From: Chloroflexota bacterium
GTDB taxonomy: Bacteria > Chloroflexota > Anaerolineae > Anaerolineales > Villigracilaceae
Length of the DNA: 48,790 bases
Reading direction: 5' to 3'
NCBI GenBank assembly: GCA_016219545.1
Contig: JACRMH010000065.1
Coordinates: 1-48,790, forward strand
Shown: positions 32,799-41,071 of the stretch, one piece after another
Numbering within the stretch: the stretch's first letter is position 1
Layout of the letters: each line of letters begins with the position of its first letter
The notes under the pieces: generated by a model
Seen by the model: the letters and a program-made list of their open reading frames with translations, nothing else
Told to the model about the DNA's origin: nothing
Databases searched by the model: none
Position numbers and translations under genes: made by a program

Positions 32799-33592
32799 GG
32801 ATTCGGGGTATCCTGATCGAGAAATGTTTTTAGTTTTTGAGAGAAGGTTGTCGGCTCTTCCAACATGATGAAATGACCGGCGGTTGGAAAACGTTCGATG
32901 ACAGCGTGAGGGATGCCCTGCTGCATCGGCTGCCATTGCATCGGGTGGACGATGACATCCTTGTCACCGAACATGCCCATCGCTGGAACCTTGACTTGCG
33001 AAAGCATGGGGATCAGGTCCGTACGGCGCAGGGACGCAATCGAACGCAGGAAGGACTCAACGGTTGTGCGGGATAGGTCGCGGTCCATCATATCGGGGAA
33101 GCGCGGGTCTCTGCAGATGAAAGGTGAATACAACTTCATCCCGGCGCGGAACAAGGGCATCATGTTAAACAACATAAAAGCGATCGGGCGTTTCCCTGCC
33201 ATTTTAAGCAATGGCGCAAGCGATGACCCGATCATCGGCGACCCGACCACCACCACCTTGCTGACCCGCTGTGGATATTGGATGGCCACCGAAAGGCTGA
33301 CCGTCCCGCCCATGCTGTGCCCCACCAAAGGCGCGTTGACGATCCCCAACTGTTCCATGAATTGATCTACAAGGCTGACAAAATCTGAGACCGCGTAAGT
33401 CTCACGCTTCTTGCCTGATTCCCCAAACCCCCAAAAGTCCAAGGCATAGGTGCGATAAAATGCACCCAGATAAGCCATGGTCTCCTGCCAAAGCCCCCAT
33501 GAGCCAAGCCATCCGTGCAAAAGGATTACCGGACGCCCGCGTCCGTAAACCTCGTAATGAACTATTCCCTGATCAGTGGTGATGGATGACAC
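32795..33592 (-). CDS. Alpha/beta hydrolase with intact catalytic triad
   Basis: 265 residues starting with GTG. VILLHGWLGSW (22-32), the nucleophile elbow G91-H-S93-M-G95, the acid in FGDKDVIV and His in TAGHFIML form a complete triad. The closest relative in the window is the Ser-less protein at 20211-20999, with the same HYExxGRGRP start. Substrate is not deducible; an ester or lipid is likely given the neighbours. The gene overlaps the V4R gene by four bases and follows the GTPase gene by 19 bases. Confidence 0.88.
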   Translation of the reverse strand: MSSITTDQGIVHYEVYGRGRPVILLHGWLGSWGLWQETMAYLGAFYRTYALDFWGFGESGKKRETYAVSDFVSLVDQFMEQLGIVNAPLVGHSMGGTVSLSVAIQYPQRVSKVVVVGSPMIGSSLAPLLKMAGKRPIAFMLFNMMPLFRAGMKLYSPFICRDPRFPDMMDRDLSRTTVESFLRSIASLRRTDLIPMLSQVKVPAMGMFGDKDVIVHPMQWQPMQQGIPHAVIERFPTAGHFIMLEEPTTFSQKLKTFLDQDTPNP

Positions 33593-33611
33593 AGCAAATT
33601 GTTTCCGCCCC

Positions 33612-34151
33612 TTATTTTCCGGAATCCATTTCTTTTAAGATGCTGTATAACAACTCCAGCAGAACTGTTTTCACAGTATTCTTGTCCGTTGCAACACAGG
33701 GTAAAAGTTTTATCTTTTTATCCAAACGCAGGGCATGGCGCACATCCTCAAGTTCCCAGGCATCTTCTGCGTCCTGTTTGTTCGCGGCCACCACAAAAGG
33801 CGTGGGGGCATACGCGCGGAAAGTTTCAAGGATCGAGCGCGCCTCGCGGAAGGTTTCAGGACGGGTGCTGTCCACCATCACAATGAAACCCAACATGCCT
33901 TCCGAAAGGATCTCCCACATGAAGTCGAACCGCTTCTGACCGGGAGTCCCAAACAGATACAGGACCAGGTCCTCGTCCACGGTGATGCGACCGAAATCCA
34001 TCGCCACCGTCGTCGAAGATTTGACCGAGCGTTCTTCATCGGATGAGATCTTGCGCTCCGTGGCGACAACATCAATTTCGCTGACGGACTGAATGAACTG
34101 GGTCTTGCCAGCACTGAATGGACCTGTGACTACCATTTTGACCGTTTGCAT
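33612..34151 (-). CDS. Arf/MglA/CvnD-like small GTPase
   Basis: 179 residues, one Ras-like domain. P-loop GPFSAGKT (10-17), a TTVAMDFGRI switch region (47-56), G3 FGTPGQKRF (67-75) and G4 NKQD (124-127) are all present. The GTPGQ form without the usual Asp occurs in bacterial MglA/CvnD-type GTPases. Such proteins switch cell polarity or signalling complexes and are usually paired with a Roadblock/LC7 protein; none is seen here. The V4R protein two genes on is a possible partner, since Bet3-type TRAPP subunits act on Rab GTPases. It may sit at the membrane or pole. Confidence 0.88.
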   Translation of the reverse strand: MQTVKMVVTGPFSAGKTQFIQSVSEIDVVATERKISSDEERSVKSSTTVAMDFGRITVDEDLVLYLFGTPGQKRFDFMWEILSEGMLGFIVMVDSTRPETFREARSILETFRAYAPTPFVVAANKQDAEDAWELEDVRHALRLDKKIKLLPCVATDKNTVKTVLLELLYSILKEMDSGK

Positions 34152-34175
34152 AATTCCTATCCTTCCAATAAATGA

Positions 34176-34982
34176 TTATAACGAACGAATGCGGCCGATC
34201 AATTTATTAATCAATGATTTCTGTTCTTCTTTATTTTGCGTTGGGAACTGCTTCGGACTCTGCTGAACCGGCTTGCTGACCGGACGGTACATTTCAACCA
34301 GCCCTGCCTGCAAAAGGCCATATACGATCCGGCGGATCTCGATCTCGCTCAGCCTGTTGGTATTCGCGATCTGGCGCAGCGTGTTCTTCGGGTCAACGAA
34401 CTTTACCACTTTCCATTCATCCACGCTCAAGTTGACATTGGTCAGCGGGCGTTCGGTAAATTTGAGTGACATGTCGAGGCTGGGAATCTCGTCCTGCAAC
34501 TGCTCGAGTTCGCGCAGTTGGCGCGAACCTTCAATGATGATGTTCTCGAGATCCAGCCGTACACTGATGCGGTCCTGGGGCGGGAGCATGTCATTTTCAA
34601 AACGAAAAATGCCTTCCACCCATGAGAATAACCGACGAACCACCTCGGTAAAATAGCCCTGCAAATTCAGGAGAATATCCTCCTGTGTTACATAACCCGC
34701 ATTAATAAGAAGCAGACCAAGCTCCTTATCTGTCATCTGACCGGCGCGGTCCACAATGGCGCGGTACTGATTGGCATTGATCTTGTTTGCCTTATGCAAA
34801 ACCAGCGCCAGACTTCCATCTTCCCTGCCGACGCGGGCGTAAGCGAGTTTGCCGTCACGAAACGAAATATAGGCCTGTTCCGAGGGACCATCCACCACCA
34901 AAGTTCCCGTCTTACTGGCCAGGTGGACTAGGTTCAGGAGTTGTGTGATCGTAATATCGCGTAAATTTCCACGCAGAGCCAT
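34176..34982 (-). CDS. DUF4388 (PATAN) protein with C-terminal winged helix
   Basis: 268 residues. Residues 1-75 (MALRGNLRDITITQLLNLVHLASKTG, then a YISFRDGKLAYARVG strand pair) are a DUF4388/PATAN domain, known from PatA-type response-regulator proteins. Residues about 75-140 (GYVTQEDILLNLQGYFTEVVRRLF) extend it. A winged helix follows (NTLRQIANTNRLSEIEIRRIVYGLLQAGLVEM). PATAN proteins often accompany small GTPases and two-component proteins. It is the first gene of the ten-gene operon, with promoter at 35023-35051 and a GAGGA ribosome site. Confidence 0.85.
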   Translation of the reverse strand: MALRGNLRDITITQLLNLVHLASKTGTLVVDGPSEQAYISFRDGKLAYARVGREDGSLALVLHKANKINANQYRAIVDRAGQMTDKELGLLLINAGYVTQEDILLNLQGYFTEVVRRLFSWVEGIFRFENDMLPPQDRISVRLDLENIIIEGSRQLRELEQLQDEIPSLDMSLKFTERPLTNVNLSVDEWKVVKFVDPKNTLRQIANTNRLSEIEIRRIVYGLLQAGLVEMYRPVSKPVQQSPKQFPTQNKEEQKSLINKLIGRIRSL

Positions 34983-35022
34983 ATATTCCTCTGCTTACCC
35001 TTATTGAAGGATAGGCTTGAAA

Positions 35023-35051
35023 ATTATACATGCAAGGGGATAATGCGTCAA
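35023..35051 (-). promoter_or_regulatory. Promoter of the signalling operon
   Basis: On the minus strand TTGACG (35046-35051) and a perfect TATAAT (35023-35028) are separated by 17 bases, a near-consensus sigma-70 promoter. The transcript would start about 34 bases before the DUF4388 gene. Confidence 0.78.
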
Positions 35052-35093
35052 TTAAGCAAAAAAATTATAAATGGATTGATTGCCTGATCTGCG

Positions 35094-36341
35094 TTATCCT
35101 GACAAAGACTCCGCCTCTTTCTCTGACTGTGAGTTGGCTCTGCCTACGAGCAACATTGCCGGAAGAAGAAGCATTCCCGAAGTTGTTATAGCCGCTGTCA
35201 CAGAAAAAAATCGGGCAACCAACCCCACGCTCGGTCCGCCCGCGATCTGCCCAATGGCATCCACCTGTCCCGCCATTGAATGGACAGTGGCGCGCGTATT
35301 TGAATCCAGTCTCTGATTTACCCATGCGGTGTAGAGCGGCCCCATCACATTGCGCAGAACACTCACGCCAAGATACATGACGAGTGTGATCCCGAAAACT
35401 GGGGCGAGCGCAAAGCCGATCAGCCCGGCGGAAATGCCGAAGGTGATCCCCAAGGTCGCGCGCCCAATGGACAGCGGACTGCCGGTATCGATCCTTTTTT
35501 CTGTAAAGCGATTCGCAAGCATGGCAAGTAACATGCTCGCCACTCGTAATGCTCCAAAGAACGCCACGTCAGTCTGACCGAAAATTGCGGGAAGTTCATG
35601 ATTATCAAGGATGTGCTTGACCCATAAACGGTCAAAGCCTTCGCTGTATAAACCATACAGGAAACCTACTCCAAGAATTGTCATCAAACGCGGCCGCGCC
35701 CTCACAGCCCTCACGCCTTCATTAAATGTATGCAGCATATGCTGCCCTGTGTTTCGATCCTCTTTGGGCGTGGGATGAAAACCCGTTTCGGGCATGATGA
35801 AGACCAATACTGCCCCGATCAGAATAACGCCAATTGCCCCGACCCGGATCGGCATTGCCGCCAGATTCGCGCCGATGAACACCGCGCCCATCATGCCGAT
35901 CAAGGATGACGTCAAACCGACCCTGTTCGCGCGGACAAAGAGTTTGTTCGCAGAGTCTTCCCCGATCTCATCCGAGATCCAGGCTTGAGTCGCACCGCTG
36001 GTAAAGGTATAGCCTAGCCCCCAAATAACCTGCGCAAGCAAAATCGGCAGGAAGGCGGGAAAGAAACCCTCGATAAGAAAACCAACGCCCATTAATACAT
36101 ACCCAATGATGATGGATAACCGGCGCGAATAGATATCCGCCACAATGCCGGTCGGGATCTCGAACACAAATGCAGACACTTCCAATGTTGTGCCAACGAG
36201 GACCAACTGTAAAGGAGTCAACCCGGCGACAGTAGCTTCGTACAACGAACCTGCCACGAAGATCATCGAGAAGAATGCGGATGCGCTAAACTCGATGAAT
36301 AGATAAACTTTGGTTGCGTCTAATTTTGGGTTTTGAAACAT
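35094..36341 (-). CDS. Major facilitator superfamily transporter
   Basis: 415 residues with about twelve hydrophobic helices. The loop after helix 2 reads FEIPTGIVADIYSRRLSI, a variant of the MFS GxxxDRxGRR motif. Later helices include LLAQVIWGLGYTFTSGATQAWISDE. It resembles drug/metabolite efflux carriers; substrate is unknown. The next gene upstream (HAD) ends 27 bases away, so the two may be cotranscribed. No clear terminator follows before the signalling promoter. Confidence 0.85.
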   Translation of the reverse strand: MFQNPKLDATKVYLFIEFSASAFFSMIFVAGSLYEATVAGLTPLQLVLVGTTLEVSAFVFEIPTGIVADIYSRRLSIIIGYVLMGVGFLIEGFFPAFLPILLAQVIWGLGYTFTSGATQAWISDEIGEDSANKLFVRANRVGLTSSLIGMMGAVFIGANLAAMPIRVGAIGVILIGAVLVFIMPETGFHPTPKEDRNTGQHMLHTFNEGVRAVRARPRLMTILGVGFLYGLYSEGFDRLWVKHILDNHELPAIFGQTDVAFFGALRVASMLLAMLANRFTEKRIDTGSPLSIGRATLGITFGISAGLIGFALAPVFGITLVMYLGVSVLRNVMGPLYTAWVNQRLDSNTRATVHSMAGQVDAIGQIAGGPSVGLVARFFSVTAAITTSGMLLLPAMLLVGRANSQSEKEAESLSG

Positions 36342-36368
36342 GCTCTTTAGTCACGTTGAAAACATGAC

Positions 36369-36973
36369 CTACCTGCCAACCCATCTCTTCAGGTCTCTCA
36401 TGGACTTTTCAGGCTCCTTGAACAAAATACCTTTCATCCCAACTTTTTCACAGGACTGAATATTCTCATACACATCATCCAAAAAAACAGAATCTTCCGC
36501 ACTGACATTAGCCCTCTGCAAGGCGATTTCATAGATCTTCGTTTTGGGTTTGACCACGCCCACTTCTGCTGAAATGATGACGGTATCGAAGGCATCAATA
36601 ATTTTTTTTTTGTCATGAACTCGCGCAGTCCGCTCCATGCATTGGAGATCAAACCTGTATGAATCTTCTTTTCATGCAAAGAATGGATATAGTCAATAAG
36701 TTGGCGGTCAATGACATCGCCGCCGAAGAATTCATCTTTAAAAGATTTCATCTCAGATGCAGGGAGCTTGAAACGCTTTAATACTTCCAGCCAGTGGGCA
36801 TCTTCACTGATCTCGCCAATTGATGCACGGCGCGCCGTCTCACACCCGAAGACGGCTTTGTCAATATCGTCATAATCCATGCGGAAGCGTTCCGCCAAAT
36901 GCTGGCGCGGCGCCTGAAATTCAGTACGCATGATCACGCCGCCAAAATCGAAAAATACTGCACGAATGGTCAT
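36369..36973 (-). pseudogene. HAD-family hydrolase, frameshifted at an A10 tract
   Basis: The first part (from 36973) reads FFDFGGVIM with D9, a HAD-IA nucleophile loop, then a cap and SNAWSGLREFM. The frame breaks at a run of ten A on the minus strand (36602-36611). The rest continues in another frame with VVKPKTKIYEIALQRANVSAEDSVFLDDVYENI, the Lys and Asp motifs of the family. One extra A would restore a normal protein of about 201 residues. It is either a homopolymer sequencing error, a true mutation, or a slippage-controlled gene. Role: phosphatase-like, substrate unknown. Confidence 0.85.
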
Positions 36974-36996
36974 GTTGCCTTGTCCTATATAAATAG

Positions 36997-37036
36997 ATAA
37001 AGCCGCAAAGAATATGAATTATCTTTTCGGCTTTAT
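36997..37036. terminator. Hairpin between the zinc-ribbon and HAD genes
   Basis: ATAAAGCCG (36997-37005) pairs perfectly with 37028-37036, and an inner AAAGA/TCTTT pair extends the stem. The loop is AT-rich. The T-run after it on the minus strand is weak, so it may be a leaky terminator for the acetyltransferase operon. Confidence 0.45.
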
Positions 37037-37096
37037 GGTTAATTGAATTTACACTTGCACCAAAATCTAAACGCTTCGGTTATAACTCCGGTCACT

Positions 37097-37525
37097 TTAC
37101 TTCTTTTTACCCTTTGCAGGAGCCTTCTTCGCTGTGGAGGATGATTTCGCAGCGGGCTTGCTGGCAGTTGTCTTCTTCGCCGTGGTGGCCTTTTTTGCGG
37201 CAGGAGCCTTGGCTGTAGCTGCTTTTTTAGCGGGGGCTTTCTTCTCTTTAGGGAGAGGCTCAGTCTTATTCGAAACTGAGACAGGCTGGGGCGCAGGAGG
37301 AGGCGGAGCGTCGTCAATTGTGGAATCCTGATGTTTGGCGGCTTCCTGCCAATTGGGGAAGAACAATTCCATCCGCTGGCGCGAGATCGAATTTGCCCGG
37401 CGGCAGCGCGGGCAATGAGCGTCGTAATGGCTCTGGTTCTTTTCGTTCATAACGATAATTGCGCCCAGCATTTCAGAGCGGGCAAGGGTAAAAGGGGTCT
37501 GGCAATAGATACAACGCAGGTTCAT
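37097..37525 (-). CDS. Zinc-ribbon protein with histone-H1-like Lys/Ala-rich tail
   Basis: 142 residues. C5-x2-C8 and C38-x2-C41 form a likely zinc ribbon. Then comes a Pro-rich linker (near 73-80) and a tail from about 90 made almost only of Lys, Ala, Ser, Thr and Pro (KKAPAKKAATAKAPAAKKAT pattern). Such tails bind DNA or RNA in histone-like bacterial proteins. The combination suggests nucleic-acid binding; its function is unknown. It has a strong AGGAG site and is the last gene of the acetyltransferase run, 30 bases after it. The basic tail is a possible acetylation target for the neighbours. Confidence 0.72.
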   Translation of the reverse strand: MNLRCIYCQTPFTLARSEMLGAIIVMNEKNQSHYDAHCPRCRRANSISRQRMELFFPNWQEAAKHQDSTIDDAPPPPAPQPVSVSNKTEPLPKEKKAPAKKAATAKAPAAKKATTAKKTTASKPAAKSSSTAKKAPAKGKKK

Positions 37526-37555
37526 AAGTCTCTCCTTGATACGGAAACCATTGGT

Positions 37556-38587
37556 TTATTCTGAGAGTGATTCTACACTGATTTCGCGTCCAGAGCGGAC
37601 TGTCTTTTCAAATAAGTCAAAAGCCTGATGAACGTGCATGCCGGCCTTTTCATACAGCCTCAAAGCGCCGGTCAGGCTTCCCGCATCCACACCCAGCATG
37701 ACCTTGCGTTTGCCGAGCTTGTAAAACTCACCAAAACTATGACGCAATAGAGCAAGCCCAAGTCCGAGTTTGCGCCACGGGCGGCGGACGCCGAGAATAT
37801 TTACATATCCGGCATCGGGGATATGGTAGGACTCTGGCCGGCACAAACTGAGTCCGGCGATCTCATTTCCATCCATTGCCAAAAACCACATGGATGGATC
37901 CATACCATCGCTCTCCAGAAAATGCTTGAAGCGCGGGAATCCCTTCTCAATAGGCTCCTCAACGTGACCGTAATGATCGCGAAAGGATTCATTAAACGCC
38001 AGGTAAATATCCTTCATATCCGCATTTTCTCCGGTGCGGAGCGTTATTCCTTCCGACCATTCCGGTGCAGGCGGCATGGAATCCATGTCGATCAGCATGT
38101 CATAAAAACTGCGGATGTGGGTGTAACCCATCTCTTCAAAAAACTTCCTGGATTCGACCGCCGGGCGTGGGACGCCAATGCGGGGAGCAAATCTTAGGTC
38201 TGCGGGCAATTTATCCAACACTTTACACGCGCGTTCTTCGGCCCATTGCAGCAGCCATGTACCGATGCCAAGTCCGCTATAGTCGGGATGCACGCGCCCC
38301 CAAAGATTGGGGTGGACGGGTTTTTCCGAAAGAGTCCAAACTTCGACATATCCAACCAACATGCCTTCGGGTGAAAATACGAGGCGGATATCCCTGGCAG
38401 GGTCGAACTTCGGCGTGTTCCAGTCATCGCGGAGCACATTGACATCGTTAATATCATTTTCTTTAATCACGGCTTGAGACCACGCATTGAATAACTTCAA
38501 AGCCTCGTCAACATCGTTTAATTCTGCGCCCCGGACTGTGAATCCTTTGGGCAATTCAATATTTGATTTTTCAAGTATTTCGTTCAT
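37556..38587 (-). CDS. Tandem-domain GNAT acetyltransferase
   Basis: 343 residues from the ATG at 38587, which has a GAGGA site; the frame extends 21 codons further but without a better start. Two GNAT domains: the first with GRVHPDYSGLGIGTWLLQWAEE, the second with LGVRRPWRKLGLGLALLRHSFGEF, both showing the acetyl-CoA loop. It closely resembles the next gene upstream in order of transcription, so the pair arose by duplication. Double GNAT proteins include mycothiol synthase, but nothing here shows that substrate. Cytoplasmic. Confidence 0.85.
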   Translation of the reverse strand: MNEILEKSNIELPKGFTVRGAELNDVDEALKLFNAWSQAVIKENDINDVNVLRDDWNTPKFDPARDIRLVFSPEGMLVGYVEVWTLSEKPVHPNLWGRVHPDYSGLGIGTWLLQWAEERACKVLDKLPADLRFAPRIGVPRPAVESRKFFEEMGYTHIRSFYDMLIDMDSMPPAPEWSEGITLRTGENADMKDIYLAFNESFRDHYGHVEEPIEKGFPRFKHFLESDGMDPSMWFLAMDGNEIAGLSLCRPESYHIPDAGYVNILGVRRPWRKLGLGLALLRHSFGEFYKLGKRKVMLGVDAGSLTGALRLYEKAGMHVHQAFDLFEKTVRSGREISVESLSE

Positions 38588-38594
38588 GTTTTCC

Positions 38595-39560
38595 TCATTG
38601 TTCAAAACTTTTTCCTGCGCGGAGTTCCTTGTCGTAGGTGATGAACTCACTCGCTACATACATCCCAGCGCGCTGATACAAACGGGTTGCGCCAGTTGGG
38701 TTGGACGCATCCACGCCAAGACCGATGGTCTTCATGCCGCGCTTGTAAAATTCACCGAACGAATGCTGGAGCAGAGCGAGTCCCAGCCCGTGCTTGCGCC
38801 AGGGGCGGCGGACGCCCAATGTGCCAATCCAGCCAACTCCCATGCGGAAGCGGTTTTGTGAAAAGCCCGCCACCTGATCTCCATCCCATGCGATCATCCA
38901 CAGGGTTGGGTCAAAATCCGCCCTGCCCATCTTTCGCTCCGACCATTCTTCAAACGAAATATCATGGCTGCCCCAATGATCGCGGAAGGCTTCATTGGTT
39001 GCCTGCCACACAGCCGTCTCATGCTGTCCCTTGATGAACGGACGCAGTTCTACTCCATTTGGAAAAACAGCTATGTGCGGCGGGGCATCGAGTTTAATTT
39101 CCATGCGCCAATGGTAGCGAATGGGAACGTAGCCCAGCGACTCGTGGACTTTTTTGGAATCTCCGTCCTTGCCATCCATCGTGCTGCGGATGAAAACACG
39201 CAGATCGGGCGCGGCAAGTTTTAATTCCTCGCAGGCGCGTTCTTCAAGGCGCTTCATCATGGACAGAATAATATCTTCCCTCTCAGCTCGATGATGCGCA
39301 TAGATGTCGAAGCCCAAATGAGCGTGCTCATTTTCATTGGAGAATTCGCCATAGCCGATCAAACGCCCGTCCTTTGCTTCAACGACACAGGCATCTGTTG
39401 CGGGATCGAAACCTTTGAATTTCCATTGATGTTCCAATTCGGCCGGCGTGGTCGCCACGGTAATATCACCATCCGCTTCGCAGACATCATAGATGAGCTG
39501 TGCGATGGCATTAATGTCATCCCAGCGCGCGGGGCGCAATAGATCGTTGTTTGGTTTCAT
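38595..39560 (-). CDS. Tandem-domain GNAT acetyltransferase
   Basis: 321 residues with an N-terminal GNAT-like half (RLIGYGEFSNENEHAHLGFDI) and a C-terminal half with LGVRRPWRKHGLGLALLQHSFGEF and GVDASNPTGATRLYQRAGM. The C-terminal block is nearly identical to that of the adjacent 343-residue paralogue. The start overlaps the previous gene by four bases (ATGA). The substrate is unknown; small-molecule or antibiotic acetylation is one option. Confidence 0.85.
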   Translation of the reverse strand: MKPNNDLLRPARWDDINAIAQLIYDVCEADGDITVATTPAELEHQWKFKGFDPATDACVVEAKDGRLIGYGEFSNENEHAHLGFDIYAHHRAEREDIILSMMKRLEERACEELKLAAPDLRVFIRSTMDGKDGDSKKVHESLGYVPIRYHWRMEIKLDAPPHIAVFPNGVELRPFIKGQHETAVWQATNEAFRDHWGSHDISFEEWSERKMGRADFDPTLWMIAWDGDQVAGFSQNRFRMGVGWIGTLGVRRPWRKHGLGLALLQHSFGEFYKRGMKTIGLGVDASNPTGATRLYQRAGMYVASEFITYDKELRAGKSFEQ

Positions 39561-40468
39561 GATGTTCCACTTTCCTTTGTAAATCTCAAAAGTTTTTTGA
39601 CATTCCGAAAGCCGACCGATTCATACAAATGAATGGCGACCGTATTTTGATTCCCGGTGCAGACCGTTGCCTCGGTCATTCCTTCAGACTTGAGCCTGCT
39701 CAGGCCTTCGAAGAGCAGACTCTTCCCGAGTCCTTTGCGCTGAAAATCCGGGTGTGTGCCGACCGGCTCGAAGTGTCCGATCTTATTCAGCATATCGGTC
39801 CAAATAATGCAATAAGATGCAACTCGTCCGTCTGGCGCGGTGACGAATATTTCATGCTCCGGCACATACACCGGCGACTGCATAAATCTCCACGTGCGCG
39901 GCCAATATTCCTCAAAAGGCATTTCCGATCCAAATGCCGCATGGGATGTCATTGCACGCAGACGGGCATCTTCTTCTGTGCGGCGCGAAGTTCGCAGGGA
40001 GAATCCAGCCGGTAGTGCGGGAGCATTTGTCAGGTCAGATAGACCGCGCTTCAGCAGGACCGTATAATTCTCCGCGGGGGTAAATCCATGCTCCTTCAAC
40101 CAATCCATGCGGGCGGAGTCATCTTCCGCGATCCAATATGCATCCACATGATCCAGCGCGGACATTTGCTCCACAGCCCAGGAGAAAAGTTCATGCTCAA
40201 TGGATGTACCGCGCAGACCCGGCTTCACATAAATATCGAAGGCATTTTCATCCAATGAAAGCAGAATCCATCCCAGGAGTTGGCCGCCCTCTTTAGCAAG
40301 GCGAATATTGGACTGCCACACTTCTTGGGGAGTATCGGTATAAAAGAGCCACCATTGCAGATCGCCGCGATGGACATAGTACGTACCGTTATCTGCCTGA
40401 CATCCTTTGTCCAAGAGATCAAGCATGTCGTTAAGGTCTTGATAGTTTTTATAAGGAAGCAGTTCCAT
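39557..40468 (-). CDS. Tandem-domain GNAT acetyltransferase
   Basis: 303 residues. The C-terminal GNAT core reads GTHPDFQRKGLGKSLLFEGL, with CTGNQNTVAIHLYESVGFR; the N-terminal half (LLGWILLSLDENAFDIYVKPGLRG) looks like a second, weaker GNAT domain. It is less similar to the two following paralogues than they are to each other. The ATG has a GGAGGAG ribosome site; the gene starts 45 bases after the RimL-type gene and its stop overlaps the next start. Confidence 0.82.
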   Translation of the reverse strand: MELLPYKNYQDLNDMLDLLDKGCQADNGTYYVHRGDLQWWLFYTDTPQEVWQSNIRLAKEGGQLLGWILLSLDENAFDIYVKPGLRGTSIEHELFSWAVEQMSALDHVDAYWIAEDDSARMDWLKEHGFTPAENYTVLLKRGLSDLTNAPALPAGFSLRTSRRTEEDARLRAMTSHAAFGSEMPFEEYWPRTWRFMQSPVYVPEHEIFVTAPDGRVASYCIIWTDMLNKIGHFEPVGTHPDFQRKGLGKSLLFEGLSRLKSEGMTEATVCTGNQNTVAIHLYESVGFRNVKKLLRFTKESGTS

Positions 40469-40513
40469 AAAACTCCTCCAATGCAGTAACGTCTTTAGTC
40501 GTTTATTTAGCGA

Positions 40514-41071
40514 CTACTGTAATGCCTGCCACTCTTCGCGCAGGATGCCCATGAAGAGCATGTCCCAGCGTTTGCCGTCTTTCAATAATCTGGCGCGCTG
40601 CCTGCCTTCGTGTTGAAATCCAACTTTTTCATAAGAGCGGATCGCGCGCGGGTTGTACTCAAAGACCGTCAAGGTCACGCGGTTTAAATTAACTTCGGTA
40701 AAAGCGTAGCGCAGCATGACCTTCATCGCATCTGTGCCATAGCCTTTGCCCCAATCGTTTCTATCCGCAATGCCGATCCCCACGAAGGCGTTGCGTCCCA
40801 GCCAGTTATTGACGACATCCAAATTGATGTCACCGAGCAGCCGGTTGTCTTCCAACATTCGGATGCTAAAATAATATTCCTCGGGCGATTCATCCTTAAC
40901 CATTTTTTCAAAAAAGGCCGAGCTTGCTTTTGCGGAATGCAAGCCCGATGCGCTCGTATCAAACAAACGGTTAAGTTCCGAGTCGCGTTTCCAGTTTGCA
41001 TAGGCTTTGCCGAGCTCTTCAGGGTCAACTGCGGAGAGACGCACCAATTGTCCTTTGAGAATATCTTTCAT
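40514..41071 (-). CDS. RimJ/RimL-type GNAT acetyltransferase
   Basis: 185 residues from the ATG at 41071, which overlaps the previous stop (ATGA). MKDILKGQLVRLSAVDPEELGKAYANW is typical of the Acetyltransf_3 group, as are IADRNDWGKGYGTDAMKVMLRYAF (acetyl-CoA loop), FEYNPRAIRSYEKVGFQHEGRQRA and a final WDMLFMGILREEW. Members acetylate protein N-termini or small molecules. It is a clear paralogue of the gene just upstream. Confidence 0.88.
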   Translation of the reverse strand: MKDILKGQLVRLSAVDPEELGKAYANWKRDSELNRLFDTSASGLHSAKASSAFFEKMVKDESPEEYYFSIRMLEDNRLLGDINLDVVNNWLGRNAFVGIGIADRNDWGKGYGTDAMKVMLRYAFTEVNLNRVTLTVFEYNPRAIRSYEKVGFQHEGRQRARLLKDGKRWDMLFMGILREEWQALQ

